DNA from: JALNZF01 sp964447405 | GTDB lineage: Bacteria > Nitrospirota > UBA9217 | Assembly (NCBI GenBank): GCA_964447405.1 | Contig: CAYUSP010000003.1 | Location: 620,001-684,000, forward strand | Length of the DNA: 64,000 bases | Direction of reading: 5' to 3' | Part shown: in pieces, positions 1 to 10,259 of the stretch | Layout: every line of letters starts with the position of its first letter | Numbering within the stretch: position 1 is the stretch's first letter | Position numbers and translations under genes: made by a program | Notes under the pieces: generated by a model | What the model was told of the DNA's origin: nothing | Database searches by the model: none | The model's input: the letters and a program-made list of their open reading frames with translations, nothing else

Positions 1-400
1 GCAATGTTGTGGTTGCCGTCGATGACAGGTAGATCCTTACGGCATTATAGGCGGTCGCTGAGCCGGAAGCTGTCACGGTGATCGAACTCAACACCACATT
101 GGTGTCGTTCGTCACGCCGGTCACGGCAGTTACTGTGATCCGTGACATGAGCACATAGGCCGCAGTGTCGAACCGGGTGGTCGTGGTTAATGATACAGGA
201 CCACCAACTTGCAGAGTTTCGGCATCAGCCACAGTGGGCTGAAACCATCCCAGACCTACAAAAGCAGTGCAGAGTACGGTAAAAATCAATACTCTGCTTA
301 CCCTGGCCGACCATCCTGAGGACAGCAGGCTACCTACCATGTGCGTTTTCATACTTGATTCTCCTCTCACTTTTGTACAACCACTCTTCTTCTTCATCAT
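1..400 (-). CDS. Secreted protein, 3' end cut by window edge
   Basis: The frame is open from the start codon through base 1, so only the N-terminal 133 or so residues are visible. Two starts are possible: ATG at 400, with GGAGG six bases upstream, or ATG at 352, with AGGAG eight bases upstream. A basic N-terminus is followed by a hydrophobic stretch (VLIFTVLCTAF) and a likely signal-peptidase site near ADA-ETL. The mature part is rich in Thr, Ser and Val and looks like a beta-rich surface domain. It lies 48 bases downstream of the giant multiheme cytochrome on the same strand and is probably in the same operon. I do not recognise a family. Confidence 0.6.
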   Translation of the reverse strand, partial: MMKKKSGCTKVRGESSMKTHMVGSLLSSGWSARVSRVLIFTVLCTAFVGLGWFQPTVADAETLQVGGPVSLTTTTRFDTAAYVLMSRITVTAVTGVTNDTNVVLSSITVTASGSATAYNAVRIYLSSTATTTL

Positions 401-448
401 ATTTTTCCTCCCCCACAACTTTTTTAACAACTTTTTTTAAACCTTATA

Positions 449-3400
449 TTAAAGGCCTTCCCATACGGGTGAACCCTGGAAATGGCAGCTGATGTTCGAA
501 CAGGTCTTCGGAGTAACTGCCGACGAGACCCCGGTGACACCTAAATACGTCGGAGTGCCACTGCTGACCGCAAACTGATAATCGTTAACACCGCCAAAGT
601 TGATCGTTCTGGTATTCGGGGTGCCGCCCATATCATGGACACCGGACCTGGCATGGCACACACCGCAGACCGCGTTGAAGTTCGCGGTGTTGAACTGGTC
701 ACCGGTCGCACTCAGGGTCACCCCAGACAATGCCGTCAGGTGGTTAATATGCACCGCGTGGGCGCCCCAGCCTTCGACTGCCTTCTGGTTCTTGCCCCAG
801 TCAAGGGTGATTGGATCCACATCATAGGCGTGACATGAATCGCAAGCGCTGCCGGATTGCTCCACGATACCGTTCACATGTGTTGCGCCGTTTCCGTTAT
901 GCCCATGGCATCCATTACAGGCAGTGGCACTGAACGTGACGCCATTGCTGACGTGTGTGCCGGTTGACGGAGGGGACAGATGACACTTGTCGCAATCTGA
1001 TTTGTTCGATGCTGATGCGGGCGCGCTGGTCAAAAGATATGCGCCATCAGTCCAGATCGGCGTCGTGTCAGTACCCATGGTGGTTACCGCATTGAATGCA
1101 GCGCCATGGCAATAGTTCGTAGCGCAGCTGTTCGTTGCCGCGATGTAAGTCGGCGTTGTGCTGGTGCTCGCCACCGTGCCCCAGACAAACGTGGTCTGCC
1201 CGTTCATGTGGCCTGCAGAATTGAGCGCGGTAACCGCATGACACTCATTGCATGCAATTCCGTTCGTATATCCGCCTGCCCCTCGGTTGTGAACATCATG
1301 CGCGCCGACTTTCGGATCATTCGATACTTTGCTGGAATACGTGCCGTAGGTGCCGAGCGTGTTCACACCCGTACCCGTAGGATTGGATACTGATATGTAG
1401 CCAGGAGCTGCCAGGTCGGGATTTGCCGCAAACATGGTCGGCGTGGCGCTCCCGACGCCGTGACACTTTACGCAGGTGGCGAAATTATTCACCGTGGACC
1501 AAGACTGCGAATTGCCGCCGTGGCAGTAAGTGGTATTACAGGTTCCGGCTGCAGTTCCGACCAACTTGTTCGTATAGGACCCTCCGCCAACCACACTGCC
1601 TGCATACGTTGCCGAGGGTCCAGAAGATGCGGCGCTCAGCGCGATCGTTACGTTCTTGTTCACGTGGTTCGGGTAGTTGGTAATCGTCGTGTTCGTCGAG
1701 GTTGTCTGCTCGTGACAATCGCGGCAGGTGATCATGCCGTTCGGGGTCCATGTCTGAAGATGCTTCGCATGCGCGCCCGTGGTAAGCGTTGCGGCGCTTG
1801 CGCCGTGGCAACCTGTACACGTCATGGTCCCGGTCCAACTTACAGCGGAATGGATGCCGTTTGCTGCCGTACCTTTGCTGTGGCAATAGGTATTGGAACA
1901 GGTCTGGTTGCCCTGAGGACCGGCGATCGTTACTCCGGCACCGCCCGAGAATGCATCCATCTGGACATCCCTGACCCCGTTCAGGTGCGAGAGCAGGCCG
2001 TTGGTGGTAAAGGTCGAACTGCTGCCAGGCACCATGGTCGCAGCGTGGCAAGCACCACAATACAAATTGAAGTTGCCGCCGCTGTAGGCATAGTTGTAGA
2101 TGTGCTTATAATGCGCCGCAGTCAAGTTTGATGGATATACTGCAGCAGATCCGTGGCAGAGCCAGCAATTGCTATCCGGAGCGGTCCACGCAAGTGCGGG
2201 GTAGGTAGGCGGACCAGCCGGGACCTTGCCATCAGTATGGCAGGAGTTCGTGCAGGAACCACCCACCGTGGACTTCCATCCCCGAGCGTCGGTCGTGGCT
2301 GTTCCGCCGCTCACATATGCTGATATTTTGCTCTGACCCGACGTGCTGATATTCGCATCGCCCAGGGCTGAGTCCGGGCCGCCAGCATGGAGGTTGCTCG
2401 GATGGCAGTTGCCGCAGCCATAGACATAGCCCGACGGATAGTGGTTCGTGTTCGAAGCGATGCTTGTCGGGAGGACTGTCGTATTATAGTGTTTGTCGTG
2501 CGCACCTGAGAGGCCTGTGCCGAACGAGTCGTGGCAGCTATTGCAGTTCGTAGACCCTGCGGCGCCCCAAGATGGGCTCGTGGTGAGCGTGCCATGGCAG
2601 TAGGTCGCGGAACAGGTCTTGTTGTTCACGGTTGAGTTGTACGCTCCCGTGATCCCGCCAATTGCCAGGAACGCCACGTCCTCAGTACGGTTCAAGTGCC
2701 AGGTGTTTGCAGGCATGCTTGATGGCGATGTGGTCGTGTTCGATCCTACAGTGTTCACGTGGCAGTAGGCGCATCCCATTCCGCTGTTCACGTGCTTCAC
2801 GTGGCTGTTTGCCGTGTTCGATCCGCCGGCGCCGCTGGTATACGTCGGGTGGGACATCGTTCCGCTGCCATGGCAGCCGGAGCAACCAACCGGTGTAACG
2901 TTCCAGTCGGGCTGTTTGTAGGTCGGCACGCTGCCAGAAACCACGATAGAACCGCCGGGGCCAGTCAAGTTACCGCTGCTATGACAGTAGACATTGTTGC
3001 AAGAACCAAAAACCGTATTCGGTGCAACTGTAGCACCATTCAAACCCGTCGTCGGCTGGCCATTGTAGGTCGGACCATCGGAATCGCGGACCAGACCTGC
3101 ACCAGCGTTATCAAAGAATTTGACATTAACCAGCTTATCCACATGGATCGATTTATTGGCCAACGGAATGGACCTGTCACTTGAGGTGTTTACCGTTGCG
3201 TTGTGACAATCGCCGCAGGCAAGGAGGCGGCCAACACTGCCGATCGAGCTGATATGGTTCGTATGGGCATTGCTGCTCATCCTTGACGCTGTAGGCGTTG
3301 CCGCATTTCCGCCGTGGCAGCCTGTGCAGTCTAAAGGCATTGGCGTCGATGAACTCCACAAGAGAGTGGCAGTCACCGTTGCTATGGCATTGCTATGGCA

Positions 3401-6328
3401 ATAGAGGTTGGAGCAGTTGCCGTAGGCATCGAGCATGGTCGACGTACCACCATAGCTGCCGAGTGCGACCCTGGTGTCGGCAACATTGAACGCCACCTGC
3501 GATTTGCCGTCAACATGCGGGGTCGCATTGTGGCACAGCGTACAGGCATATTGATAGCCCGTGCTGGTGAGCGAGGCGGTATGTCTTTCATGAGCTCCCA
3601 GCCTGGGAGGAATAGCGGCTGATGCGCCGTGGCAGGTATTGCACGCGCCGGTTGTCGGGTTAATCCAATTCGGCGATGTGTCCGTACCATAGCTGTTCAC
3701 GCCCCATGCGCCGTGACAGTATACAGAAGAACAGGTATTATTCCGGTTGTTCGTGGTCGTTACCTGCGTTCCCGGATAGCTCGCACTCCAGGAGTAACCG
3801 CTCGAAAGAGCATTATAACCAGCGAACGTGCCCGTGCTTGCCGAGCCCACAAAACCGGGGAATGTCGCACTGTCGATCTTGAAGCCCATGTAGATCCTTA
3901 GGCTCGTGAAAACTGAGGCGCCCATCGGCGAGCCGGCATGACAAGCATCGCAGTTCATGCTTTCGCTGTTAACGTGTCTGTTATGAGCTCCCGGGCTGAG
4001 CGGGCTGGTAGCGCCCGTGTCAGCGTTGCCCAAAGCAACTCCGACAAGACCTGTTGTTCCGCCATAGGTTGCCGTGGTCGGAGGATTACCATGGCAGCCA
4101 TCACAACCAGTCGCCTCAAGGTATCCGTTAATATGGAGGACAAGACCAGAGGACGTGAAGCCCGTCCCCAAAGCATTGACCGCATTATGGCAACCCGTAC
4201 ACGAGGTCGCGGCAACAGGATTGCCACCTGGCATGTGCGAATTGACCGCAACCGTTGTGGGAGGAAATCCATGACACTGGGCGCAATCGTGTGTATTCAC
4301 ACCGGTGATATAGCCTGTGTCACTCCATGTCGGATGACTATCCGCGCCACCAGTCGAGCCTCTCGGCATCCTCGCGCCATGGCAATAGGTGTTGTTGCAG
4401 GCTCCCGCTATATAATTCGGGGAAGCTCCATTTGCATACGCATACGTGCCGGAGGCAAACGTCACTTCCGCCACTCCCGGGGTAACCGTGTCATTAATAT
4501 GGCTCCAAATCCCGGCTGGCGACAGCGCCGGGATAACATGGCATTCATTGCAGAGCAGCGGCCTGCTGATGGCATTGGTCTTCAAATGCGCTGTATGAGC
4601 GCCGACCTTGGCGCCGGTGGACTGCTGCGCAAGATCTACTGCCGGTGCAATGCTATAGCTGGCGGATGATCCCATTGTGCCCGCGGTCGGCGAACCGTGG
4701 CAAACCGTACATTTGTCAATACCTGTGACGTTCATACCCCATGTGGGAGTGCCGTTGCCATGGCAATTGATGGGCGCGGACGAACTACCGCACGAACCAT
4801 AATTATTGCCCGGGGCGCCGCCCATAGTGTACCCTTTTGCTACATCAATTAACCCGTTGATATGGTTCGCCGAGGTGTAGGTTGATGAGGTCGCTCCTGT
4901 ATGGCAGTCGCCGCAACTGATGGTGACACCCGTAAAGGTCAAATGCTGGGTATGATTGCCGGTCGTCATCGTGGCGGAGTTGACGCCGTGGCAGATCCCG
5001 CAACCGCTGGTCGCGGGATTGTTCCAGACAGGAACAGGATTGGAGTAAACCGGTGTGGCAGCATTGCCGGTCAGACCCTGGCCAGAGCTGTGGCAATATA
5101 CGTTATTACAACGCATGGTACCCGTCTTGGTTACCGAGGTCAGGCCGTTTGTCGCCAAATAGTTTGCCGTTGTCTGGCCGTCATACCGCCCGCCAACGTT
5201 GGCGCCATTGACAACGATGTTGAATCCCATCTTGACTCTCATCGTGTTATCTTTGTGCAATAAACCGGAACCTGTTGCGTTGTCGTGGCAGACTCCGCAA
5301 TCGATGTTATAGGAATTGGCATGCGCATTATGTGCTCCCGCGAACTGTGCTCCTGTAACGCTCGGTGTTACGGATGACATATAGGCAAGTCCGCTTGGAC
5401 CGCCCGGAGTGTTGACGAGAGGCGGGCTGCCGTGACACTGTGTGCAGTCGGCCTTGAATCCGAATTTGTGCTGATGGCAGCTGGCAGTGCAGTTCGACCC
5501 GGCTGGCGCAGGGTGGCCGGCATCCAGAACCGAACCGTCACTCAAGAAATACCTCGTCTTGGTATGGCAAACCTGGCAAATACCATCCGCAGGATTCGTA
5601 CCGGATGCAAATGATTTCGGGCCGGTATTGTTAAAGAATTGGACCGCTTTCACGCCGCTGTTCGGTGTAGTGACTCGGTCCTTGATCTGTCCGTTGTAGC
5701 GAACCACGACCGAGTTGCCGGCCATTACATAATACGTATTAAGCGGGTCTATTGGACTGGTAGTGATTACCACGGTCGTCCCGGCGGTGTTGTCAGTGAT
5801 CTGGTACATCAGGAAGGGATTATTGATATCAGGAATAATAATATAATCGATATACGTACTGGCGGTAATGCTACTGCTTAGCTGCACCGTCATTCTGTTC
5901 GGCGTGGTTACCGATGTAATGGTACCGGTCAATATGCTGTTTATTGATGATGAAGGGTACGTAGATATCTGTTTCTGATAATGCGGGTTGTGGCATGTGC
6001 GGCACTCCAAGCCCCAGATGCCATAGGATGCCGATGTCCTGAAGCTGGAATGGGTCTGTGCATCCTGCGCTTTGGAACTCATTGGCAGGCCAGGGGGATT
6101 ATTATGGCATGATTTGCACAGATTGTTGGCATAGGTCTGGTCTATCGACGGATCTATGGTCTGCGTTTTCCAGGCATATCCACTGGTGGCATGGCAGAAG
6201 GTTGCGCAGGTCATAGCATTCGAACCGTTGTGCGGAGCGTCGAGGGCGTAGGAGTCATCCAGCGCCATAAAAATACCGCCGATAATAAATATCAGCAGCA
6301 CGATTGGCATGAACGTGTTTTTTATCAT
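449..6328 (-). CDS. Giant multiheme c-type cytochrome, 45 heme-motif candidates
   Basis: Secreted protein of 1,959 residues for extracellular or outer-surface electron transfer. I counted 31 CX2CH, 3 CX3CH, 10 CX4CH and one CX8CH motif. The repeating CX4CH (often CxxxYCHG) ... CX2CH pattern is that of the Geobacter C4xCH/C2xCH repeat cytochromes. Repeat units also carry conserved GAH...H and NxC segments. The start is taken at ATG 6328 because AAGGAG sits eight bases upstream and a clean signal peptide (MIKNTFMPIVLLIF) follows; an ATG at 6361 overlaps the stop of the upstream gene as ATGA but has no good ribosome site. A non-heme stretch of about 130 residues near residues 115-240 is beta-rich. 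Upstream neighbours are an NHL/VCBS protein and a four-heme cytochrome. Partners and the terminal acceptor cannot be read from sequence. Confidence 0.95.
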   Translation of the reverse strand: MIKNTFMPIVLLIFIIGGIFMALDDSYALDAPHNGSNAMTCATFCHATSGYAWKTQTIDPSIDQTYANNLCKSCHNNPPGLPMSSKAQDAQTHSSFRTSASYGIWGLECRTCHNPHYQKQISTYPSSSINSILTGTITSVTTPNRMTVQLSSSITASTYIDYIIIPDINNPFLMYQITDNTAGTTVVITTSPIDPLNTYYVMAGNSVVVRYNGQIKDRVTTPNSGVKAVQFFNNTGPKSFASGTNPADGICQVCHTKTRYFLSDGSVLDAGHPAPAGSNCTASCHQHKFGFKADCTQCHGSPPLVNTPGGPSGLAYMSSVTPSVTGAQFAGAHNAHANSYNIDCGVCHDNATGSGLLHKDNTMRVKMGFNIVVNGANVGGRYDGQTTANYLATNGLTSVTKTGTMRCNNVYCHSSGQGLTGNAATPVYSNPVPVWNNPATSGCGICHGVNSATMTTGNHTQHLTFTGVTISCGDCHTGATSSTYTSANHINGLIDVAKGYTMGGAPGNNYGSCGSSSAPINCHGNGTPTWGMNVTGIDKCTVCHGSPTAGTMGSSASYSIAPAVDLAQQSTGAKVGAHTAHLKTNAISRPLLCNECHVIPALSPAGIWSHINDTVTPGVAEVTFASGTYAYANGASPNYIAGACNNTYCHGARMPRGSTGGADSHPTWSDTGYITGVNTHDCAQCHGFPPTTVAVNSHMPGGNPVAATSCTGCHNAVNALGTGFTSSGLVLHINGYLEATGCDGCHGNPPTTATYGGTTGLVGVALGNADTGATSPLSPGAHNRHVNSESMNCDACHAGSPMGASVFTSLRIYMGFKIDSATFPGFVGSASTGTFAGYNALSSGYSWSASYPGTQVTTTNNRNNTCSSVYCHGAWGVNSYGTDTSPNWINPTTGACNTCHGASAAIPPRLGAHERHTASLTSTGYQYACTLCHNATPHVDGKSQVAFNVADTRVALGSYGGTSTMLDAYGNCSNLYCHSNAIATVTATLLWSSSTPMPLDCTGCHGGNAATPTASRMSSNAHTNHISSIGSVGRLLACGDCHNATVNTSSDRSIPLANKSIHVDKLVNVKFFDNAGAGLVRDSDGPTYNGQPTTGLNGATVAPNTVFGSCNNVYCHSSGNLTGPGGSIVVSGSVPTYKQPDWNVTPVGCSGCHGSGTMSHPTYTSGAGGSNTANSHVKHVNSGMGCAYCHVNTVGSNTTTSPSSMPANTWHLNRTEDVAFLAIGGITGAYNSTVNNKTCSATYCHGTLTTSPSWGAAGSTNCNSCHDSFGTGLSGAHDKHYNTTVLPTSIASNTNHYPSGYVYGCGNCHPSNLHAGGPDSALGDANISTSGQSKISAYVSGGTATTDARGWKSTVGGSCTNSCHTDGKVPAGPPTYPALAWTAPDSNCWLCHGSAAVYPSNLTAAHYKHIYNYAYSGGNFNLYCGACHAATMVPGSSSTFTTNGLLSHLNGVRDVQMDAFSGGAGVTIAGPQGNQTCSNTYCHSKGTAANGIHSAVSWTGTMTCTGCHGASAATLTTGAHAKHLQTWTPNGMITCRDCHEQTTSTNTTITNYPNHVNKNVTIALSAASSGPSATYAGSVVGGGSYTNKLVGTAAGTCNTTYCHGGNSQSWSTVNNFATCVKCHGVGSATPTMFAANPDLAAPGYISVSNPTGTGVNTLGTYGTYSSKVSNDPKVGAHDVHNRGAGGYTNGIACNECHAVTALNSAGHMNGQTTFVWGTVASTSTTPTYIAATNSCATNYCHGAAFNAVTTMGTDTTPIWTDGAYLLTSAPASASNKSDCDKCHLSPPSTGTHVSNGVTFSATACNGCHGHNGNGATHVNGIVEQSGSACDSCHAYDVDPITLDWGKNQKAVEGWGAHAVHINHLTALSGVTLSATGDQFNTANFNAVCGVCHARSGVHDMGGTPNTRTINFGGVNDYQFAVSSGTPTYLGVTGVSSAVTPKTCSNISCHFQGSPVWEGL

Positions 6329-6357
6329 GGTCACCGCTCCTTCTTGCTGGATACGCC

Positions 6358-9273
6358 TCATAATCCCAGGTCTCCCACGGCAACGTTCACGCCGTACTTG
6401 GCATTCTCGTACGGAGTTACTGAATACTGAAGAACTCCCGCAGCGTTGTAGACCCGGATGATCCCACTGAAACGGTCATCGTGATTGTCTTCGCGCTCGG
6501 TCTTCTGCCTGGTGATCCGGCCCTTTTTATTCTTACGTTCTTCACGGTCATCCGAAGATGAAGCGGCTTCGCGGATTCCCGGATCAGCACCAACGCCAGC
6601 TATAATCTCCGCGATGCCGTCTCCATCAAGGTCCGCCGCGCAAATATTCACCCCATGCCTATCCTCGACCACCGTAAACCGTTTGAGCTCAGTACCATCT
6701 GCTTTATAAACAATGATCTGCGATTTATCATCCACTGATCCGTTCGATTCTCCTGACAGAGTGTCCGACGCGACTGAGGCAATGATTATTTCGTCCTTGC
6801 CGTCGCCGTCAACATCTCCTGAAGCCACTGCAGCGCCATGCCTGCCCTGTAACGTAATCTCCTCCAGAGGGGTAAACGGTGCACTCCATTTGCTCATGCC
6901 TTTCGAGGTGTCAACTTTCCATATTTTAACATATCCCGGATCATTTTCCATGCCGGAAACAGGGGCGGTGATCAAACGGGGGCTAAAATTGCCATCCACG
7001 TCAGCAACAGCAATATTAACACCCGATAATGAGCTATGTGCCAGGATGGTTAACCCTGAATCTGTCATACTTCCATCGTCATTATAGGCGTAAATCTTTA
7101 CTATTCCCGCATTTTCGGCGCCGCCAGCAGGTGCCACAATAATTTCGTCCCTGCCATCAGCGTCAAAATCACCTACCGCAACATGAACACCACCTTTCAT
7201 CCCAGGAAAAGCAATGAAATCTGCCAGAATGGTGGTCTTGTCCGCTTTAAAGATGCGCACCTGAGTTGTGTTTTCCGGGCCGGCTCCGCTGCCGACGATG
7301 ATTTCACCACTCCCGTCGCCATTTACATCTCCCACCGCCACAGTGGCGCCATATCCGCTGTCCATTGCCATCAGATCTGGATTAATCGCGGTCCCGTCAG
7401 CACGAAATGACTTTACCCTCGCATCATTATTAACCCAGGGTCCCCTGGCGGAAACGATGTTTTTCTTCGCAGCAAGGTCTTTCCATGACACATACTTACC
7501 TGTAAAGGATATTTCGTTGTTCGCAGCCAGCATTTTCACCTGCGGAAACGGCCTTTTATACCCTGGTAAGGTGTCGAAGGTAACAGTATAGCTGCCGGCT
7601 TCGGCATTTTCAAGTATCAGACTACCGGTTCCCCTGTTATTAATGTTTGGCCCTGCAAGCGTAAAGGTGGCATTAGGTTTGTTCACAGTTACGACAACCC
7701 GGGATGCAGAAAGAATATTCAGACTTACCATGAGCGTGCTGGAGTCGCCGAATTGGCCAATAGGATCTGTTCTGAATGTTATGGTCGCGGTATATGAAGG
7801 GGCACTGACCAGCGGCAATTTCGTCATATCAATGGATACAACCGCTGCTGAGGTCGTATCACCTGTCGGGGTGATGCTGGTCCAGAGTGAGTCGGATGTT
7901 GCGGTCCAGCGTATGGGAGAACTCTGCGATACGAAACCCACGATTTTTGGAGCAGGATTCACCCCCGGGTTTGCTGAAAAAGTAACCGAACCATTATTGA
8001 GGAAAAGGCCTGGCGCCGAATTAATAGTCAGCGTCACCGGAATAGTGGACTGTCCAGCATCCGATGTAATTATAACCGCACCCGAATGAGTTCCGGTGCC
8101 AAGGCTGGCTATATTTACAGCAACCGTAACTGTTGCTGTGAGCTGGTCATCGCTGGTGGTTATCCATGCCTGGTTATCGGATGATGACCAGGTCACGGTT
8201 CCCGTTCCAGTAGTCGTTATCGAAATATTCTGTGAAGCAGGGTTGCCGCTGAATTGAGTTGCTGTAAAAAACAGGGCTGTGGGATTCGCAGTAAGAGTGG
8301 TATAACCGTCCAGAGCATAGGATTCTATACTTCCGGAAGATACCACATGAGCAACATCATCATTGCCAATTATGATATCTTTCGGTTGCTTAAGGGGAAG
8401 GCCAAAGATGTTTTTTGCAGTAAGGACAGTTCCATTTTGGGGATCAAATACAACTACATTATTAGCAATGTCTGCAACATAGAGGCTACCGCTCTTATCA
8501 ATTGCCATGCCTCGAGGCGCTACAAGATCACCCGTGACAGTGCGACTCCCTAACTGGATGGGAAGAGTCCTTTTGTAGGACCCGTCACTTTTATTAAAGA
8601 CCTGAATTCTGGGCGCCGACGTACCAGGAGTACCGCCAACAGTTTGGAGAGCCATGTCATTAATATAAATTTCTCCCAACGCTTCATTAATAGCAATACC
8701 CAGAGGCCCATTTAACATGCCATTTCCATTGCCATACGAACCGAATGAGGTCAGTAAGTTACCATCAGAGTCATACACCCATACCATGCCATGATTGACT
8801 GCCCCCAAACGGAGCCTATCTACAATGTAAATTTTCCCCTCTTTATCAATAGCAATCTTATTCGCTTGTACCGGACCCTGGGCCTCGCCCAAATACTTCG
8901 AAAAAGACAGGTCAGGATTATATACTGCGATTTTCCCATCCTTAAATCTGCCATCGTCCTGCTTTTCCAGGCAAACGTAGATCAGACCAGCAGCATCCAC
9001 TGCAATGGCAGTCGGACGAGTGTTTTCATCAAAATTGAGCGATTTCTGATAAATGCCATTGTTATCGAATATTCGTATAACATTGTTCGGCAATACGGAA
9101 ATAACATACAACTTCCCTTGTGAGTCTTGTGCAATAACTGACGGCGGATGAGTAAGGTCCAACTTGCCATCAACTTTTATGGATGACAACCATACCGGCG
9201 CCGCAACGGCAGCACTGATGCCCGCTAGCACTGCGATCACTGTTATGACTGTTATTTTTAATCTTCGAATCAT
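6358..9273 (-). CDS. Secreted NHL-repeat / BACON-like / FG-GAP (VCBS) repeat protein
   Basis: 971-residue exported protein. Signal peptide 1-25 ends at AAVAA-PVW. About residues 40-325 form NHL-type beta-propeller repeats (phrases such as IAVDAAGLIYV, IAIDKEGKIYI). Two BACON/Ig-like domains with WSSSDNQAW and WTATSDSLW follow at about 335-525, then a PEGA-like segment at about 530-600. The C-terminal 350 residues hold five FG-GAP/VCBS-type repeats with Ca-binding loops (GDVNGDGSGEI, GDFDADGRDEI, GDVDGDGKDEI, ADLDGDGIAEI; one degenerate). The start at 9273 has GGAGGT just upstream. The stop overlaps an ATG of the next gene, so it is cotranscribed with the giant cytochrome. A cell-surface scaffold or adhesion role is inferred; no catalytic motif is visible. 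Confidence 0.88.
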   Translation of the reverse strand: MIRRLKITVITVIAVLAGISAAVAAPVWLSSIKVDGKLDLTHPPSVIAQDSQGKLYVISVLPNNVIRIFDNNGIYQKSLNFDENTRPTAIAVDAAGLIYVCLEKQDDGRFKDGKIAVYNPDLSFSKYLGEAQGPVQANKIAIDKEGKIYIVDRLRLGAVNHGMVWVYDSDGNLLTSFGSYGNGNGMLNGPLGIAINEALGEIYINDMALQTVGGTPGTSAPRIQVFNKSDGSYKRTLPIQLGSRTVTGDLVAPRGMAIDKSGSLYVADIANNVVVFDPQNGTVLTAKNIFGLPLKQPKDIIIGNDDVAHVVSSGSIESYALDGYTTLTANPTALFFTATQFSGNPASQNISITTTGTGTVTWSSSDNQAWITTSDDQLTATVTVAVNIASLGTGTHSGAVIITSDAGQSTIPVTLTINSAPGLFLNNGSVTFSANPGVNPAPKIVGFVSQSSPIRWTATSDSLWTSITPTGDTTSAAVVSIDMTKLPLVSAPSYTATITFRTDPIGQFGDSSTLMVSLNILSASRVVVTVNKPNATFTLAGPNINNRGTGSLILENAEAGSYTVTFDTLPGYKRPFPQVKMLAANNEISFTGKYVSWKDLAAKKNIVSARGPWVNNDARVKSFRADGTAINPDLMAMDSGYGATVAVGDVNGDGSGEIIVGSGAGPENTTQVRIFKADKTTILADFIAFPGMKGGVHVAVGDFDADGRDEIIVAPAGGAENAGIVKIYAYNDDGSMTDSGLTILAHSSLSGVNIAVADVDGNFSPRLITAPVSGMENDPGYVKIWKVDTSKGMSKWSAPFTPLEEITLQGRHGAAVASGDVDGDGKDEIIIASVASDTLSGESNGSVDDKSQIIVYKADGTELKRFTVVEDRHGVNICAADLDGDGIAEIIAGVGADPGIREAASSSDDREERKNKKGRITRQKTEREDNHDDRFSGIIRVYNAAGVLQYSVTPYENAKYGVNVAVGDLGL

Positions 9274-9326
9274 ACTCACCTCCGCTGCTCTGTTCACCGC
9301 ACAAAAATTCTGCATTTGCCCACTAC

Positions 9327-10151
9327 TTATTTATCGTGACATGCAAGGCACATTGCACTGCCGCCATTGGACATTACCAAAAAAGGCGGGTACGTCGTAT
9401 TATCATGAACGTTATGACAGGTAGAACATTCCATCATTCTCAGAGAACCAAAAAGACGCAAACTGGGATTGGTCGGGGCTGTTGTCTTGATCCCTGGTAT
9501 TACGCCTAGTGGCCACGAAAAAGATACCGGGTGGTCATTACTCAAATCGATTTTATCGCTTAAAGGGTTGAAACCAGGAAGTAGGTTGCCGATATTAGCG
9601 CCCCATCCACCTACAAGGGGGTCGTTCCAGTAAATATCACCGACTTTATCATAAAGACCAGGGGTTGTCAAAGTAATGGGCTGATTACCGGACCCTGGGC
9701 CGTTGAGCAGTACATTTGATCCCACTGACGCATCGCCAACCGCAATCGAGGTCACCCCATCATGACAACTGAGACACATCAAGCTTTGGCCGGTCGGGGT
9801 TTGCATGTTTACCCTGGTCAAAGACGGGCTGCTGTATAGCGTATATCTACTGCTACTATTCGCTGTGCCGGCTCCCACTGGCACAATCCTGTTCCAGAGC
9901 GCGATATTGGAACCCGTGCCGTTGTTATTTTTATATGCGTTGTCAGTAGATGAACTGTGTGGTGTATGACAGAAAACACATACTTCAGTAATGATCGCTC
10001 CAGAAGGGAGCCTAAAATTACCGGAAAAATTCGATGTACCTAAGGGTGAAAAATCGTGCTTACTCCTAGCTATTCCGCCGAACGCTGGAAAAGAGAATAC
10101 CATTACTAAACAGCATGTTAACAGCATAGGTAGCACATATTTTGTTGTCAT
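9327..10151 (-). CDS. Exported four-heme cytochrome c (paired CXXCH)
   Basis: 274 residues with a signal peptide (MTTKYVLPMLLTCCLVMVFSFPAFG) and four CX2CH motifs: CVFCH, CLSCH, CSTCH and CLACH, the last four residues from the C-terminus. The doubled-CXXCH arrangement and the phrase CxxCHTPHSS are typical of periplasmic cytochromes next to large multiheme proteins in metal-reducing bacteria. The start at 10151 is chosen for GGAG seven bases upstream; an earlier ATG at 10187 lacks a signal peptide at its N-terminus. It is the first gene of the cytochrome operon and probably acts as a periplasmic electron shuttle to the giant cytochrome, which is an inference from position. Confidence 0.9.
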   Translation of the reverse strand: MTTKYVLPMLLTCCLVMVFSFPAFGGIARSKHDFSPLGTSNFSGNFRLPSGAIITEVCVFCHTPHSSSTDNAYKNNNGTGSNIALWNRIVPVGAGTANSSSRYTLYSSPSLTRVNMQTPTGQSLMCLSCHDGVTSIAVGDASVGSNVLLNGPGSGNQPITLTTPGLYDKVGDIYWNDPLVGGWGANIGNLLPGFNPLSDKIDLSNDHPVSFSWPLGVIPGIKTTAPTNPSLRLFGSLRMMECSTCHNVHDNTTYPPFLVMSNGGSAMCLACHDK

Positions 10152-10243
10152 TGCACTTCTCCGCATAATAACAATAAAATCAAACAATTAGATACTTACC
10201 AAACATAACACCGTAATACTATACGGCAATTCGCCCATAATAA

Positions 10244-10259
10244 TGCAATATATATACCA
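10244..10259 (-). promoter_or_regulatory. Candidate sigma-54 promoter for cytochrome cluster
   Basis: On the minus strand TGGTATA-TATA-TTGCA matches TGGYAYR-N4-TTGCW, with GG and GC spaced by ten bases. It lies 93 bases upstream of the four-heme cytochrome start in an AT-rich region of 254 bases that holds no other gene. AT-rich chance matches are possible. The window encodes a sigma-54-dependent NtrC-type regulator, so such control is plausible. Confidence 0.45.

Noticed and set aside
600..5881. Many plus-strand frames opposite the giant cytochrome
   Set aside because: They mirror the Cys/His-rich repeats of the real gene, lack ribosome sites and match no family.
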